In this document: piece by piece, positions 5,054 through 5,786 of the stretch
Layout: the number at the start of each line of letters is the position of its first letter
Numbering within the stretch: position 1 is the stretch's first letter
Source: Tissierellia bacterium
GTDB taxonomy: Bacteria; Bacillota; Clostridia; Tissierellales; Dethiosulfatibacteraceae
Reading direction: 5' to 3'
Assembly: GCA_007116605.1 (NCBI GenBank)
Contig: SKID01000182.1
Location: 1-5,786, forward strand
Length of the DNA: 5,786 bases
Notes under the pieces: model-generated
The model's input: the letters and a program-made list of their open reading frames with translations, nothing else
What the model was told of the DNA's origin: nothing
Database searches by the model: none
Position numbers and translations under genes: made by a program

Positions 5054-5786
5054 ACTTGTCTTTACTCCTATCGATATAAGTCCATTTGAAATCGTAATCT
5101 GATCCAACAGGAAATATGGCTAATGACCTAACATAGGGTTTGATCATCATACTTTTATTTGGATGGTATATTGGATATATTGGTAACTCTCTTGCTAATA
5201 TCCCTTCAGCTCTGACCAATGCATCCATTCTTTCATTGCGTTCACCTTTAATGGCTGCCAAAACATGAGCATCATACTCTGAATTTTCCCATCTTGTGAA
5301 ATTGTGTCCATTATCACTTGAAAAAATATCTAAAAACGTTAGTGGATCATTGAAATCACCACCCCAACCAACAAAAGCAATCTGGTAAGCTCCAGACTGG
5401 TAACTTTGTAGTCTATTCGTAAAGGATCTTTGGCTAATGACCAACTCAATGTCTAAGTTTTCTTTCCATTGACTTTGAAAAAATTGGGCTCTTCGATTCC
5501 AAGTATCCCCTGTATCTGACAATAAACGCACTTCTCTTGCAAAATCTTCTTTTGTTTTTCCCATTTCTTCTAATGCTTCCTCAAAAAGCATATTGGCTTT
5601 ATTGGGATCATACTCTGGGAGAACTGAAAATCGCTCACTTGCAAAGGAGCGCTCTTTTCCAGCCATGCTAGGAGGGGTCATTCCTTCAGCTACAACACCA
5701 TTGTTTTGAGCAATAACGCTTAAATAAGCTTGTTGATCTGTTGCTAGGGCAAACGCACGTCTTATCTTTAAATTACTAAAATATTC
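5052..5786 (-). CDS. Oligopeptide/dipeptide ABC transporter substrate-binding protein (OppA, SBP family 5), C-terminal part, partial
   Basis: The frame enters from the right edge in phase (first codon 5786-5784) and gives 244 residues to the TAG stop. An internal ATG at 5681 is not the start, because clear homology continues upstream of it. The fragment opens with FSNLKIRRAFALATDQQAY, the family signature in which the C-terminal lobe reads N-x-K-x-R-x-A-x-x-x-A-x-D. GMTPPSM follows, then a lysine-rich helix (DPNKANMLFEEAL), the GWGGDFNDPLTFLDIF segment typical of the peptide-contacting region, and the usual ending LPIYPIY. Full proteins are about 520-600 residues, so more than half is missing, including the lipoprotein signal peptide. 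The role is extracytoplasmic peptide capture for an ABC importer. Permease and ATPase genes are not in the window and none follow it, so they may lie upstream. Confidence 0.93.
   Translation of the reverse strand, partial: EYFSNLKIRRAFALATDQQAYLSVIAQNNGVVAEGMTPPSMAGKERSFASERFSVLPEYDPNKANMLFEEALEEMGKTKEDFAREVRLLSDTGDTWNRRAQFFQSQWKENLDIELVISQRSFTNRLQSYQSGAYQIAFVGWGGDFNDPLTFLDIFSSDNGHNFTRWENSEYDAHVLAAIKGERNERMDALVRAEGILARELPIYPIYHPNKSMMIKPYVRSLAIFPVGSDYDFKWTYIDRSKDK

Overview
The window looks like chromosomal DNA from a low-GC Firmicute, most likely a clostridial lineage. The reasons are AT-rich codon use, strong AGGAGG-type ribosome binding sites, a sigma-A promoter with an extended TATAAT box, and close gene packing. 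All six proteins are recognisable family members. I cannot name the species.

Layout: (1) Bases 1-972, minus strand: the first 324 codons of a short-form bacterial malic enzyme, cut by the left window edge. (2) Bases 973-1704: a 732-base AT-rich divergent intergenic region with no convincing gene. It holds the malic enzyme SD, a 19-bp near-palindrome that could be an operator, three degenerate copies of a hairpin-bearing ~65-bp element starting at about 1090, 1350 and 1600, and an extended -10 promoter giving hisS a leader of about 133 nt. (3) Bases 1705-2955, plus strand: hisS, histidyl-tRNA synthetase. (4) Bases 2939-5786, minus strand: a four-gene cluster. In transcription order it is the C-terminal part of an oligopeptide ABC transporter binding protein (cut by the right edge), a PurM/HypE-like AIR-synthase-fold protein, RdgB/HAM1 pyrophosphatase and a YfcE-type phosphodiesterase.

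The minus-strand genes are tightly packed. The stop codon of the binding-protein gene lies inside the SD of the AIR-synthase-like gene, and rdgB and yfcE overlap by 20 bases, so they probably form one operon. hisS and yfcE converge and overlap by 17 bases. The best candidate terminator for hisS (2969-3009) lies inside the yfcE coding region.

The enzymes are ordinary: malate decarboxylation to pyruvate, His-tRNA charging, removal of non-canonical purine nucleotides, phosphodiester hydrolysis and peptide uptake. The points worth a second look are the repeated hairpin element in the hisS/malic enzyme intergenic region, the hisS leader that lacks T-box signatures, the terminator embedded in yfcE, and a HypE-like protein without the C-terminal cysteine that defines true HypE. 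I found no sign of a defence system, CRISPR array, phage or intact transposase.
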